Shown: one piece after another, positions 16,023 through 23,790 of the stretch
Layout: every line of letters starts with the position of its first letter
Position numbering within the stretch: the first letter of the stretch is position 1
Position numbers and translations under genes: made by a program
DNA from: Oscillospiraceae bacterium
Lineage (GTDB): Bacteria; Bacillota; Clostridia; Oscillospirales; Oscillospiraceae
Length of the DNA stretch: 64,000 nt
Assembly: GCA_020025275.1 (NCBI GenBank)
Contig: JAHHSI010000001.1
Location: 131,784-195,783 of the forward strand
Reading direction: 5' to 3'
The notes under the pieces: model-generated
The model's database searches: none
What the model was told of the DNA's origin: nothing
The model's input: only the letters and a program-made list of their open reading frames with translations

Positions 16023-17360
16023 TCAGAAAAGAAGGTGGGCGATCAGTGCGATGACAGGCAGGGTCACGATGGTGCGCTCCAAGAAAATGAGAAAGAGATT
16101 TTTCAGGGACACGGGAATTTTGCTGCCCATGATGATGCTTCCAATCTCAGACATATAGATGAGCTGCGTGACACTGGTGGCAGCCACCACAAACTTAGTC
16201 ATATCGCTTTCAAAGCTGCTGGCGATGACACTGGGGAGGAACATATCTGCAAAACCCACGATCACCGTCTGACTGGCAGCGGCCGCTTCAGGGATCTGCA
16301 GCAGCTGATAGAAGGGGATAAAGACCACACCGAGGATCTTGAACACAGGTGTGTACTCGGCCACGATCAGGGCCAGCGTCCCCAGGCACAAAATGACGGG
16401 CAACGTGCCAAACCACATCTCGCACACGGTGCCGAGGCCCTCTTTCAGAAAGGCACCCACGGAAGGGGCACGTTCTGCCTTGTCCAGCGCCAGCTGCAGG
16501 CCGTAGCGAAGCGGAGTGCTGCCCTCCGGAATGTCCTCCGGATAGGGCTTCTGAACACAGTAGGAATCGGGGACCCGGGAGAGCGGGGGAAGCTTGGGTA
16601 CCACGATGGCCGCCACAATGCCGGCCAGACCCACCGTCAGATAGAAGGGAATGAACATATGCTCCAGATGCACCTCGCTGATGACCACCAGGCAGAAGGT
16701 GATGCTGACGGCGGAGAAGGTGGTGGCGATGACCGTGGCCTCACGCTTGGAGTAAAAGCCCTCCTCGTACTGTTTGGCTGTGAGCAGTACCCCCACGGAG
16801 CCATCCCCCAGCCAGGAGGCAATACAGTCCAGAGCGCTTCTGCCCGGCAGGTTGAATACCGGACGCATGAATTTGATGAGCAGCGCACCGAAAAAATCCA
16901 GCAGACCAAAGTTCAGAAGCAGACTCAGCAGCATACCGGCCAGCAGGAACACGCAGACCAGAATGGGCATCAGTCCGTGGATGACCAGACCACCGGTATC
17001 TTCGCTGAGAACCATTTCCGGGCCGATGCCCCAAAAGAGCATATTGGCAAAAATCAGTCCAAGAATCCGGATGACAAACCAAATCCCCTTGACATCGAAA
17101 AGATTGTTCAGGTTCTCGTGGTCCCGGATAAAGGGGATCTTATGTATCTTATGGATGATGGTGATGAGGGCGCTGAGCGAGACCAGCACATAGATGACCA
17201 GCGTGCTGTAGGACCCCATCAGGCGCAGCAGGAAATTGGCGATTACCGCAATAGGGATGGTCAGATTGCCGCCGCTGCGGATGGGGATCACAAACAGGGT
17301 CATGCCGATGAGGGAGGGAATCAGGAACTTATAAAAAGTTTTGTTTTTCAGAAGTTTCAT
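16023..17360 (-). CDS. YjiH-family nucleoside-recognition membrane protein
   Basis: 445-residue polytopic membrane protein with about ten hydrophobic segments. It has the gate-type nucleoside-recognition features seen in YjiH and SpmA/B-like proteins, including the central SALDCIASWLGDGSVGVLLT motif and the C-terminal MYMSEIGSIIMGSKIP-like segment (SEIGSIIMGSKIPVS). Transport of a small metabolite is assumed for the family but unproven. The ATG at 17360 has AAGGA 8 bases upstream; an in-frame GTG 10 codons earlier is less likely. It is 517 bases downstream of the symporter gene. Confidence 0.82.
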   Translation of the reverse strand: MKLLKNKTFYKFLIPSLIGMTLFVIPIRSGGNLTIPIAVIANFLLRLMGSYSTLVIYVLVSLSALITIIHKIHKIPFIRDHENLNNLFDVKGIWFVIRILGLIFANMLFWGIGPEMVLSEDTGGLVIHGLMPILVCVFLLAGMLLSLLLNFGLLDFFGALLIKFMRPVFNLPGRSALDCIASWLGDGSVGVLLTAKQYEEGFYSKREATVIATTFSAVSITFCLVVISEVHLEHMFIPFYLTVGLAGIVAAIVVPKLPPLSRVPDSYCVQKPYPEDIPEGSTPLRYGLQLALDKAERAPSVGAFLKEGLGTVCEMWFGTLPVILCLGTLALIVAEYTPVFKILGVVFIPFYQLLQIPEAAAASQTVIVGFADMFLPSVIASSFESDMTKFVVAATSVTQLIYMSEIGSIIMGSKIPVSLKNLFLIFLERTIVTLPVIALIAHLLF

Positions 17361-17877
17361 AAACACAGTCCTTACCTTTATAAATCGCACTTCGGTACGT
17401 ACAATAAAATGTATAAAAATTCAGATCGATATACAGTTTATCGTATTTCCCTAAAAAAAGCAAGGGGGGATGGCAGAAAGCGATCGCTTCTGCGGATGCG
17501 TTTCTTTCAGACACCGCGGAGAAAGTGTCGGGGAGGAGAAAATTTCTGCGGTGCAGAAAGCAGATGGATAAGGGGCGGTTGATGTAGGGCGCAGGCAGGA
17601 GGCAGGGAAGCACGGGACAGGGTGGAAAATGATTGCGGTGCCGCCCTGTGCGCAGGGACAGATGCGGAGAGGCCGCCGGGGAATGAGGACGGCCCCGATG
17701 AGGCCCTGTCCGTAAGAGACAAAGGGCGTCATCGAGGCCGTTGTTGACTTGCTGAGGGAAAGGGAAAGCCGTGCGACGGCACGGGTTCTGCACACGCCGA
17801 CCGGTCCACAGCAATAGGCGGCGGAGCGGCCATGGTCGGCGCAGATCAGAGCGGTGAGTTCCGATGGGCGGGGTAGG
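17361..17877. other. 517-base region without a supported gene
   Basis: No gene with a ribosome binding site or family features is seen on either strand. The main structure is the long hairpin at 17690-17740. The AT-rich end near 17390-17450 probably holds the promoter of the YjiH-type gene. Confidence 0.5.
17690..17740. other. Long imperfect hairpin downstream of the symporter gene
   Basis: CGGCCCCGATGA pairs with TCATCGAGGCCG (one mismatch), and the stem continues inward as GCCCT/AGGGC and GTC/GAC around CGTAAGA. No T tract follows on either strand, so it may stabilise or process the transcript rather than terminate it. Confidence 0.5.
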
Positions 17878-19386
17878 TCAATAGGCCAGCGCATCGTTGT
17901 CATAGTCGCCCCGCGCTTTTTTCTTGGCGACGTAGACGTCCCAGACACCGTCCTCATCATCGATGCCCACCGTAGCCGGGTCAAAGAGAGGGTCCAGACC
18001 CAGCTTGCGCTGCTGCTTGTAGTCCTTGACCAATTTGACGATCACCGGGGAGAGCAGCAGGCAGCCGAAGGTATTCACCCACAGCATACAGCCCACACCG
18101 ATGTCACCCATGGGCCAGATCACTTCGCCGTCCACCAGAACACCGAACAGACAAAAGCAGAGGAAAACGATGCGCACGATGGTGACGCAGAGCTTCTTTT
18201 CACCGAACAGGAAACGGCAGGTGGATTCCAGCTGATAGGAATAGGAGAGCTGGGTGGTATAGATGAAGATGAACAGCATGACCGCCAGCAAAATGGAGCC
18301 TGTATGGCCCAAGGTTGTGGTCAAAGCCTCCTGCATAAAGGGCACGCCGTAGAGGATGCCGGGGGCATTTTCTACCAGCAGCGCAGCACCGGCGCCGTCG
18401 GCGGCCACGTTATACGTGCCGGCCAGCAGGATGCACAGGCCGCTGCAGGTGCAGATCAGCAGGGTGTCGATATACACTGACAGCCCCTGCACCAGACCCT
18501 GCTTGACGGGGTGGGAGGTATCGGTGGTGGCGGAGATGAGGGGGCTCATGCCGTTACCGGCGTCGTTGGAAAAGAAGCCCCGCTTCATGCCCCAGGCAAT
18601 ACTGGAGCCCACGATGCCGCCAAAGATGGCATCCTGACCGAAGGCACTGGCGAAAATGGCGTGGAAAACGGTGGGGACACGCTGGATATTGAGCACGGTA
18701 ATGACGAGGGTGATGAGGAAGAAGACAGCGCACATAATGGGGGCCAGTCGCTCGGCCACCTGACCGATGCGCTTGATCCCGCCCATGACCACGGCGCCCA
18801 CAAGCAGCACCATCAGCAGCCCTACGGCAACATACGGGATGCCGAAAGCGCCCTGCATGGCGGTGGCGGCCGTCTGGGTCTGCATGGCAGGCAGCAGGAA
18901 GCCGGGGCCGATAAAGACGGAGAGGCAGAAAAGAACGGCCAGGATCTTGCCCAGACGGCGATTCTTGACACCACGGGAGAGATAGTAGGCCGGGCCGCCG
19001 GTCAGCTCGCCCAGATTGCGGGTCTTATAGGCCTGCCCGAGCATACACTCCACCATGCCGGTGGAGGCGCCCAGCAATGCCGTAACCCACATCCAGAAGA
19101 GGGCGCCGGGGCCGCCCATGAAGATGGCGGTGGCAGTGCCGGCGATGTTGCCGGTGCCCACACGGCCGCCCACGGTGGTGGCAAAGGCCTGAAAGGGGGA
19201 AAGGCCGGCGTCCTTGGTGTTTTCCCCTTTCTCACCGATGCAGTGGAACATATCGCGGAGATGGGTGAACTGCAGGCCCTTCAGCCGAAGGGTGAACCAG
19301 AGGGCGGCGCCGCCCAAAAACAGCAGCATCACAGGGTGCCAGATGATATCATTGATGCAGGTGATGAGATTTCCGAATGTTTCCAT
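17878..19386 (-). CDS. Sodium:alanine symporter family protein (AgcS type)
   Basis: 502-residue sodium-coupled amino acid symporter with about ten membrane segments. Family signatures are VGGRVGTGNIAGTATAIFMGGPGA near residue 75-95 (cited here in part as GTGNIAGTATA), LTGGPAYYLSRG, and GFFSNDAGNGMSP. Known relatives carry alanine or glycine with Na+. The AGGAG at 7 bases before the ATG is good. It lies 81 bases after metA with no terminator between, so it may be read from the T-box-controlled met promoter, which would make methionine a candidate substrate; this is inference. Confidence 0.9.
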   Translation of the reverse strand: METFGNLITCINDIIWHPVMLLFLGGAALWFTLRLKGLQFTHLRDMFHCIGEKGENTKDAGLSPFQAFATTVGGRVGTGNIAGTATAIFMGGPGALFWMWVTALLGASTGMVECMLGQAYKTRNLGELTGGPAYYLSRGVKNRRLGKILAVLFCLSVFIGPGFLLPAMQTQTAATAMQGAFGIPYVAVGLLMVLLVGAVVMGGIKRIGQVAERLAPIMCAVFFLITLVITVLNIQRVPTVFHAIFASAFGQDAIFGGIVGSSIAWGMKRGFFSNDAGNGMSPLISATTDTSHPVKQGLVQGLSVYIDTLLICTCSGLCILLAGTYNVAADGAGAALLVENAPGILYGVPFMQEALTTTLGHTGSILLAVMLFIFIYTTQLSYSYQLESTCRFLFGEKKLCVTIVRIVFLCFCLFGVLVDGEVIWPMGDIGVGCMLWVNTFGCLLLSPVIVKLVKDYKQQRKLGLDPLFDPATVGIDDEDGVWDVYVAKKKARGDYDNDALAY

Positions 19387-19467
19387 AGTAAAACTCCTAT
19401 CTTTTTTTTGGGCAGAAGGACTGCCGCAAATGTCGCTCTTGTGGGCTGGATGTCAAAGAGGCAAGGG

Positions 19468-20400
19468 TCACATTCGGATCCCCTTACGGATCTCACGGAT
19501 GTCATAAGGGGCGGTCTGATAGACACAGTAGTTCAGCCAGTTGCTGTAGAGAAGATGGGCGCAGGAGCGCCAAGTCACAAGGGGGGTGCGGGTGGGATCA
19601 TCATCGGGGAAGTAGTTTTCCGGAACATGGATGGGGACGCCGGCGGCGACATCCCGCTGATATTCCCGCTGCAGCGTATCCCGGTCATATTCTGCGTGGC
19701 CCATCAAAAAGACTTGGCGGCACTGGTCGGTCTTGACGGCGTAGACGCCGGCCTGCGGAGAGGCGGCCAGCACCTTCAGTCCCGGAACGGCTTCAATATC
19801 GGCCCGGTCCACGGTGGTGTTGCGGGAGTGAGGGACCCAGAATGTGTCGTCAAAGCCCCGGAAGAGGATGAAATTGGGGTCCTCCACTGTGTGGGGGAAG
19901 ACACCGAACAGCTTTTCCGGCAGCGTATGCTTGGGGATACCGTAGTGGTAGTACAGTCCGGCCTGTGCGCCCCAGCAGATGTGCAGGGTAGAGTGGACGT
20001 GCTGTTTGGACCATTCCATGATCCGGCACAGCTCCGGCCAGTAATCCACCTCTTCAAACGGCAGCAGTTCCACCGGTGCACCGGTGATGATGAGGCCGTC
20101 GAAGGTGCGGTCCTTCACATCGTCAAAGGTCTTATAGAAGGCCAGCATATGCTGGGCAGAGGTATTTTTCGCCGTGTGGCTTTTCGGTGCGATCAGCTCC
20201 AGATCGATCTGCAGAGGAGAGTTGCCCAGCACCCGGGCCAGCTGCGTCTCGGTGTCCACCTTGGTGGGCATGAGATTCAAAAGCAGGATCTGCAGGGGAC
20301 GAATGTCCTGCGAGATGGCCCGTGTCTCCGTCATAACGAAGATATTCTCCGCTTCCAGTGTGCTGGTGGCGGGAAGCTGATTGGGAATTTTGATGGGCAT
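19468..20400 (-). CDS. metA: Homoserine O-acetyltransferase (MetA type)
   Basis: 310-residue enzyme that activates homoserine for methionine synthesis. The catalytic Cys is residue 142 (HICWGAQAGLYYHYG), and the usual His and Glu follow (MGHAEYDRDTL). Residue 111 is Glu in GAPVE. In the MetA family Glu at this position goes with acetyl-CoA use and Gly with succinyl-CoA, so this is predicted to make O-acetylhomoserine, matching the MetY encoded upstream. Its ATG overlaps the metY stop by one base, so the two are translationally coupled. The annotation as succinyltransferase, common for this family, would be misleading. Confidence 0.93.
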   Translation of the reverse strand: MPIKIPNQLPATSTLEAENIFVMTETRAISQDIRPLQILLLNLMPTKVDTETQLARVLGNSPLQIDLELIAPKSHTAKNTSAQHMLAFYKTFDDVKDRTFDGLIITGAPVELLPFEEVDYWPELCRIMEWSKQHVHSTLHICWGAQAGLYYHYGIPKHTLPEKLFGVFPHTVEDPNFILFRGFDDTFWVPHSRNTTVDRADIEAVPGLKVLAASPQAGVYAVKTDQCRQVFLMGHAEYDRDTLQREYQRDVAAGVPIHVPENYFPDDDPTRTPLVTWRSCAHLLYSNWLNYCVYQTAPYDIREIRKGIRM

Positions 20401-21686
20401 CAGTCGATCTCCTCCAAAGCCTGCGCCAGATCGGCGATGAGATCCTCCTTGGCCTCCAAGCCGCAGCTCAAGCGGATCAGGCCCGCCGGGATCCCGGCGG
20501 CTGACAGCTGTTCGTCAGTCATCTGGCGATGGGTGGAGGTGGCGGGATTCAGGCAGCAGGTGCGGGCATCGGCCACGTGGGTTTCAATGGCGGCCAGACG
20601 CAGGTGCTGCATGAAGGCCTGTGCGGCGTCACGGCCGCCACGCAGCTCAAAGGAGACCACGCCGCAGGAGCCGTGGGGCAGATACTTCTGCGCCAGAGCA
20701 TGGTAGCGATCGCCGGGCAGACCGCAGTAATTGACCTTGGCGACCTTGGGATGTGCGGCCAAAAATTCTGCCACGGCCTGAGCGTTTTCACAGTGACGGG
20801 GCACCCGCACGTGCAGACTCTCCAGTCCCAGATTCAGGTAGAATGCGTTCTGGGGGGACTGGGTGGAGCCAAAGTCACGCATCAGCTGGGCCGTGCACTT
20901 GGTGATGAAGGCGCCCTCCTTGCCAAAGCGCTGGGCGTAGGTGATGCCGTGATAGCTCTCGTCCGGCGTGCACAGGCCGGGGAACTTATCGGCGTGGGCC
21001 AGCCAATCGAAATGGCCGCTGTCCACGATCACGCCGCCTACGGCGGTGCCGTGACCGTCCATATATTTGGTGGTGGAGTGGGTCACAATATCGGCGCCCC
21101 ACTCGAAGGGACGGCAGTTGATGGGGGTGGCAAAGGTGTTGTCCACCAGAAGGGGGACACCGTGGCGGTGGGCCGCCTTGGCAAAACGCTCGATATCCAG
21201 CACCGTCAGGGCCGGGTTGGCAATGGTTTCCCCGAATACGGCACGGGTGTTGGGCCGGAAGGCGGCGTCCAGTTCCTCGTCATCGGCGTCGGGAGAGACG
21301 AAGGTGACCTCCACGCCCATCTTGGCCATGGTCACGGAGATCAGATTATAGGTGCCGCCGTAGATGGCGGAGGAGGCCACAATATGGCAGCCGCTGGTGC
21401 AGATATTGAAGAGGGCGAAGAAGTTGGCGGCCTGACCGGAGGAGGTCAGCATGGCCGCCGTGCCGCCCTCCAAAGCACAGATCTTGGCGGCCACCGCATC
21501 ACAGGTGGGGTTTTGCAGGCGGGAGTAAAAATAGCCCTCGGTTTCCAGATCGAAGAGCTTACCCATATCCTCGCTGGTGGCATATTTGAAGGTGGTGGAC
21601 TGGATGATGGGGATTTGACGAGGCTCTCCGTTTCCGGGCGTATAGCCCCCCTGTACGCAGACAGTTTCGCGACGATGATCCGACAT
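20400..21686 (-). CDS. metY: O-acetylhomoserine sulfhydrylase
   Basis: 428-residue PLP enzyme of the Cys/Met metabolism family. It converts O-acetylhomoserine and sulfide (or methanethiol) to homocysteine (or methionine). The PLP lysine is in VTHSTTKYMDGHGT; the insertions around the DKFPGLCTPDESYHG region are typical of MetY rather than of MetB or MetC. The ATG at 21686 has AGGAAA about 9 bases upstream; a TTG two codons earlier is less likely. It is the first gene after the methionine T-box, with metA next and possibly the symporter. Confidence 0.93.
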   Translation of the reverse strand: MSDHRRETVCVQGGYTPGNGEPRQIPIIQSTTFKYATSEDMGKLFDLETEGYFYSRLQNPTCDAVAAKICALEGGTAAMLTSSGQAANFFALFNICTSGCHIVASSAIYGGTYNLISVTMAKMGVEVTFVSPDADDEELDAAFRPNTRAVFGETIANPALTVLDIERFAKAAHRHGVPLLVDNTFATPINCRPFEWGADIVTHSTTKYMDGHGTAVGGVIVDSGHFDWLAHADKFPGLCTPDESYHGITYAQRFGKEGAFITKCTAQLMRDFGSTQSPQNAFYLNLGLESLHVRVPRHCENAQAVAEFLAAHPKVAKVNYCGLPGDRYHALAQKYLPHGSCGVVSFELRGGRDAAQAFMQHLRLAAIETHVADARTCCLNPATSTHRQMTDEQLSAAGIPAGLIRLSCGLEAKEDLIADLAQALEEID

Positions 21687-21715
21687 TTGCAATCATTTCC
21701 TTTCCTTAGAGGGAC

Positions 21716-21763
21716 AAAAAAAGACTTCCGTCCCAAAGATCGTTTCTTTGAGACGAAAGTCGT
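21716..21763 (-). terminator. T-box terminator hairpin
   Basis: GACTTTCGTCTCAAAGA pairs with TCTTTGGGACGGAAGTC and is followed by seven T on the minus strand. It lies just before the metY ribosome binding site and would be prevented by uncharged tRNA. Confidence 0.93.
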
Positions 21764-21992
21764 AAAAACTTCCGCGGTACCACTCAAATTGCGTTTTTCT
21801 TAGAAAAACACCACTCATAGGGTCGAACAACCCCTTTGCACTGACGCAGCATACGCGAGGCAGCCCTACCGGCACAACGCCCTCGAACCCCCAGCTCAGA
21901 AGTCATAGAACCTTGGAATCCTCTGTCACCGGTTTTCACCAACCACCGGCTCTCTGCAGGCATCCGATCCCGTCCCTCTTCGTCATCGCTTT
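21716..21992 (-). promoter_or_regulatory. Methionine-specific T-box riboswitch
   Basis: On the minus strand the leader begins with GGGGACAAAGCGATGACG, continues through a long stem I (AGAGAGCCGGTGG, GGTGAAAACCGG), and contains the T-box bulge sequence GAGTGGTACCGCGG at 21772-21785, which pairs with the tRNA acceptor end. In the specifier region TTCTATGACTTCTGAG an ATG codon precedes an A, fitting tRNA-Met. The terminator at 21716-21763 follows. Uncharged tRNA-Met is expected to switch on metY-metA. Confidence 0.93.
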
Positions 21993-21998
21993 GTCCCC

Positions 21999-22026
21999 AT
22001 TATAAAGCCATTTTTTGATTTGTCAA
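21999..22026 (-). promoter_or_regulatory. Consensus promoter of the T-box transcript
   Basis: A perfect TTGACA, a 16-base spacer and a perfect TATAAT on the minus strand, placing transcription start near 21992. Confidence 0.92.
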
Positions 22027-22134
22027 GAGGGGAATTTTCTTGAGAGTAGTTTTTTGGCGGTAATATTTCTTCGGGAGAAAGCAAACGGCAGGAGCTGGTG
22101 ACTGCGGCTCCGGCCCGGAGGCAGCTGCCATACA

Positions 22135-22173
22135 AAACATCCCCCGCGGCCTTCTTGGCTGCAGGGGATGTTT
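22135..22173 (-). terminator. Terminator of the TetR regulator gene
   Basis: AAACATCCCC and GGGGATGTTT pair, with an inner GCGGCC/GGCTGC-type stem. A short T run (GTTTTGT) follows on the minus strand. The rest of 22027-22289 shows no gene. Confidence 0.75.
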
Positions 22174-22289
22174 CGGCTGCGCTGAGGCAGCAAGAGGAGA
22201 GGAGGAAAGCGCGCAGGGATTGCGCTGCTTTCGGCATCGCAAAAGCACGGCGAGAGGGGAAGGGGGCCGTACTTTTGCCTCAGGAGCAT

Positions 22290-22865
22290 TTATTTGCGTA
22301 CCAGCTGCAAAAACCACTCATCGGAGGGCAGAGCGACCCCGAAGGTGTTGCACCGGTCGATGGTGGTGCAGGCGATACGGAAGAAGAGTGCGTATAGGGC
22401 GGGGATGTCACCGTCCTTGACCTCGCCGCGCTGCTGCCCTTGGCGCAGGGCCTCGGCCACAAGATCGTGGCCGCATTCTTGTGCGGACTTTTCCCGATAG
22501 CAGGGCGGTGTATCCTTACTGGAACACATTGTTGTACAGAACTGAAAACGTATCCGGGTGCTCTCCTCCTGATAGCTGTTCTGCAAATAGTGGAGCAGGG
22601 CCAGAAGATAGTTCTCCCAGTGATCGCCGGAGACCTGACTGTACATCTTGTGCAGCGGAGGGAAGAGATCCTCCAGAATACTCTTAAAAAGATCCAGCTT
22701 GCAGCCGAAGTTTTGAATGATCAGTCCGTTGGAAATTCCAGCCTGAGCGGCAATACTTGAAATAGCGGCTCGTTCATAGCCGTATTCGGCAAAAACCGCA
22801 ATGGCGGCATCGCGGATATTCTGGTCGGTGCGGGCTCTGCGTTCGGCTTTTGTCAAAGTAAACAC
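22290..22865 (-). CDS. TetR/AcrR-family transcriptional regulator
   Basis: 191-residue regulator. The N-terminal TetR helix-turn-helix is clear (RIRDAAIAVFAEYGY-like start NIRDAAIAVFAEYGYERAAI, then GISNGLIIQNFG). The C-terminal half is a ligand-binding helical domain with no recognised specificity. Two starts fit: GTG at 22865 after AAGGA, or TTG at 22856 after GAGGTG. It is preceded by the kinase/regulator pair on the same strand, 118 bases away. Its target is unknown; no transporter gene adjoins it. Confidence 0.85.
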   Translation of the reverse strand: MFTLTKAERRARTDQNIRDAAIAVFAEYGYERAAISSIAAQAGISNGLIIQNFGCKLDLFKSILEDLFPPLHKMYSQVSGDHWENYLLALLHYLQNSYQEESTRIRFQFCTTMCSSKDTPPCYREKSAQECGHDLVAEALRQGQQRGEVKDGDIPALYALFFRIACTTIDRCNTFGVALPSDEWFLQLVRK

Positions 22866-22983
22866 CTCGTTCCTTCTGTGGAATCATGGCGCTTGAACGG
22901 AAGACAGCGGCCTCCGGGAGGGAGAACTTTCTGTATCCTGCGCCATGATAAAACAGTATATACCGAGAAGTGTTGCGAAAGCG

Positions 22984-23790
22984 TCACACATGATCATCGG
23001 AAAAATGAGGCGCCGTTTGAAGCCCGTGCAATGCCCCCAATGTGAACTCGCCCCAGCTGTACTGGGACATATATTCCCCCTGATAGGCGTTCAGCGCACT
23101 GGGATCGCCCCGCTTCCACGCGTAGCAATCACAGTCCACCAGATCCGGGATGATCCCCATTTTTCCGCGCTGCTGCACCAGAACATCCTCGCAGCCGGCA
23201 GATTTAAAGACGTCCACCAGTTCCTTGCGCAGGGTGCGGAAATAGGAGCTGCTGGGGTCCTGTTCCCACAGGGTGGCCATGATCTCATGGTTGGTACAAA
23301 AGGTGCCGCGGTCCACCAGATAGGCCAGCAGCTCTTTGGCCTTTTCATAGTGGAACTTCACGGGCTGGCCGTCGATATAGACCTCGAAATTGCCAAAAGT
23401 CTGGAAACGGACACGCTTTCCCTTTTCACGGTACAGGGGATGGCGCAGATCGGACAGTTCCTGCCGGATCTTCTCCGGCGTAATGGGCTTCATCAGATAG
23501 CCGCTGCAGTGGAGCGCCAGAGCGTCTTCGGCAAAATCGTGGTAGCCGGTGGCAAAAATCACATTGATCTTCGGGAACAGGAGTTTCAGTTTTTTAGCCA
23601 GCGCGATCCCGTTGGTGCCCTGCATATCGATGTCCAGAAAGGCTACGTCGCAGGGGGTATGCAGGGAAAACTGCAAAGCGGCCTCAGGGCTGCGGAAACC
23701 GTGGATCTCCGCCTCCGGCGCTGCCGTAGCGATGGCGTCGGTCAGAGCCTCCAAAGCTAATTTCTTGTCGTCAACAGCCAGGATCTTCAT
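22984..23790 (-). CDS. Response regulator with SARP/BTAD-type DNA-binding domain
   Basis: 268-residue regulator. The receiver domain has Asp7/Asp8, phospho-acceptor Asp53 (FLDIDMQG) and Lys in YLMKPI. It is of the LytTR-regulator subtype by its ATGYHDFAEDALALH segment. The output is not LytTR: residues 135-265 form a winged helix of the SARP/OmpR-like kind (FGNFEVYIDGQPVKF, YEKAKELLAYLVDRG, SSYFRTLRKELVDVF) with a short helical tail. The ATG lies within the last codons of the kinase gene. The pairing with a LytS-like kinase is discussed among the findings. Confidence 0.85.
   Translation of the reverse strand: MKILAVDDKKLALEALTDAIATAAPEAEIHGFRSPEAALQFSLHTPCDVAFLDIDMQGTNGIALAKKLKLLFPKINVIFATGYHDFAEDALALHCSGYLMKPITPEKIRQELSDLRHPLYREKGKRVRFQTFGNFEVYIDGQPVKFHYEKAKELLAYLVDRGTFCTNHEIMATLWEQDPSSSYFRTLRKELVDVFKSAGCEDVLVQQRGKMGIIPDLVDCDCYAWKRGDPSALNAYQGEYMSQYSWGEFTLGALHGLQTAPHFSDDHV

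Noticed and set aside
18511..20706. A 731-codon open frame on the plus strand across the symporter, metA and metY genes
   Set aside because: Spans three well-identified genes on the other strand and has no recognisable feature.
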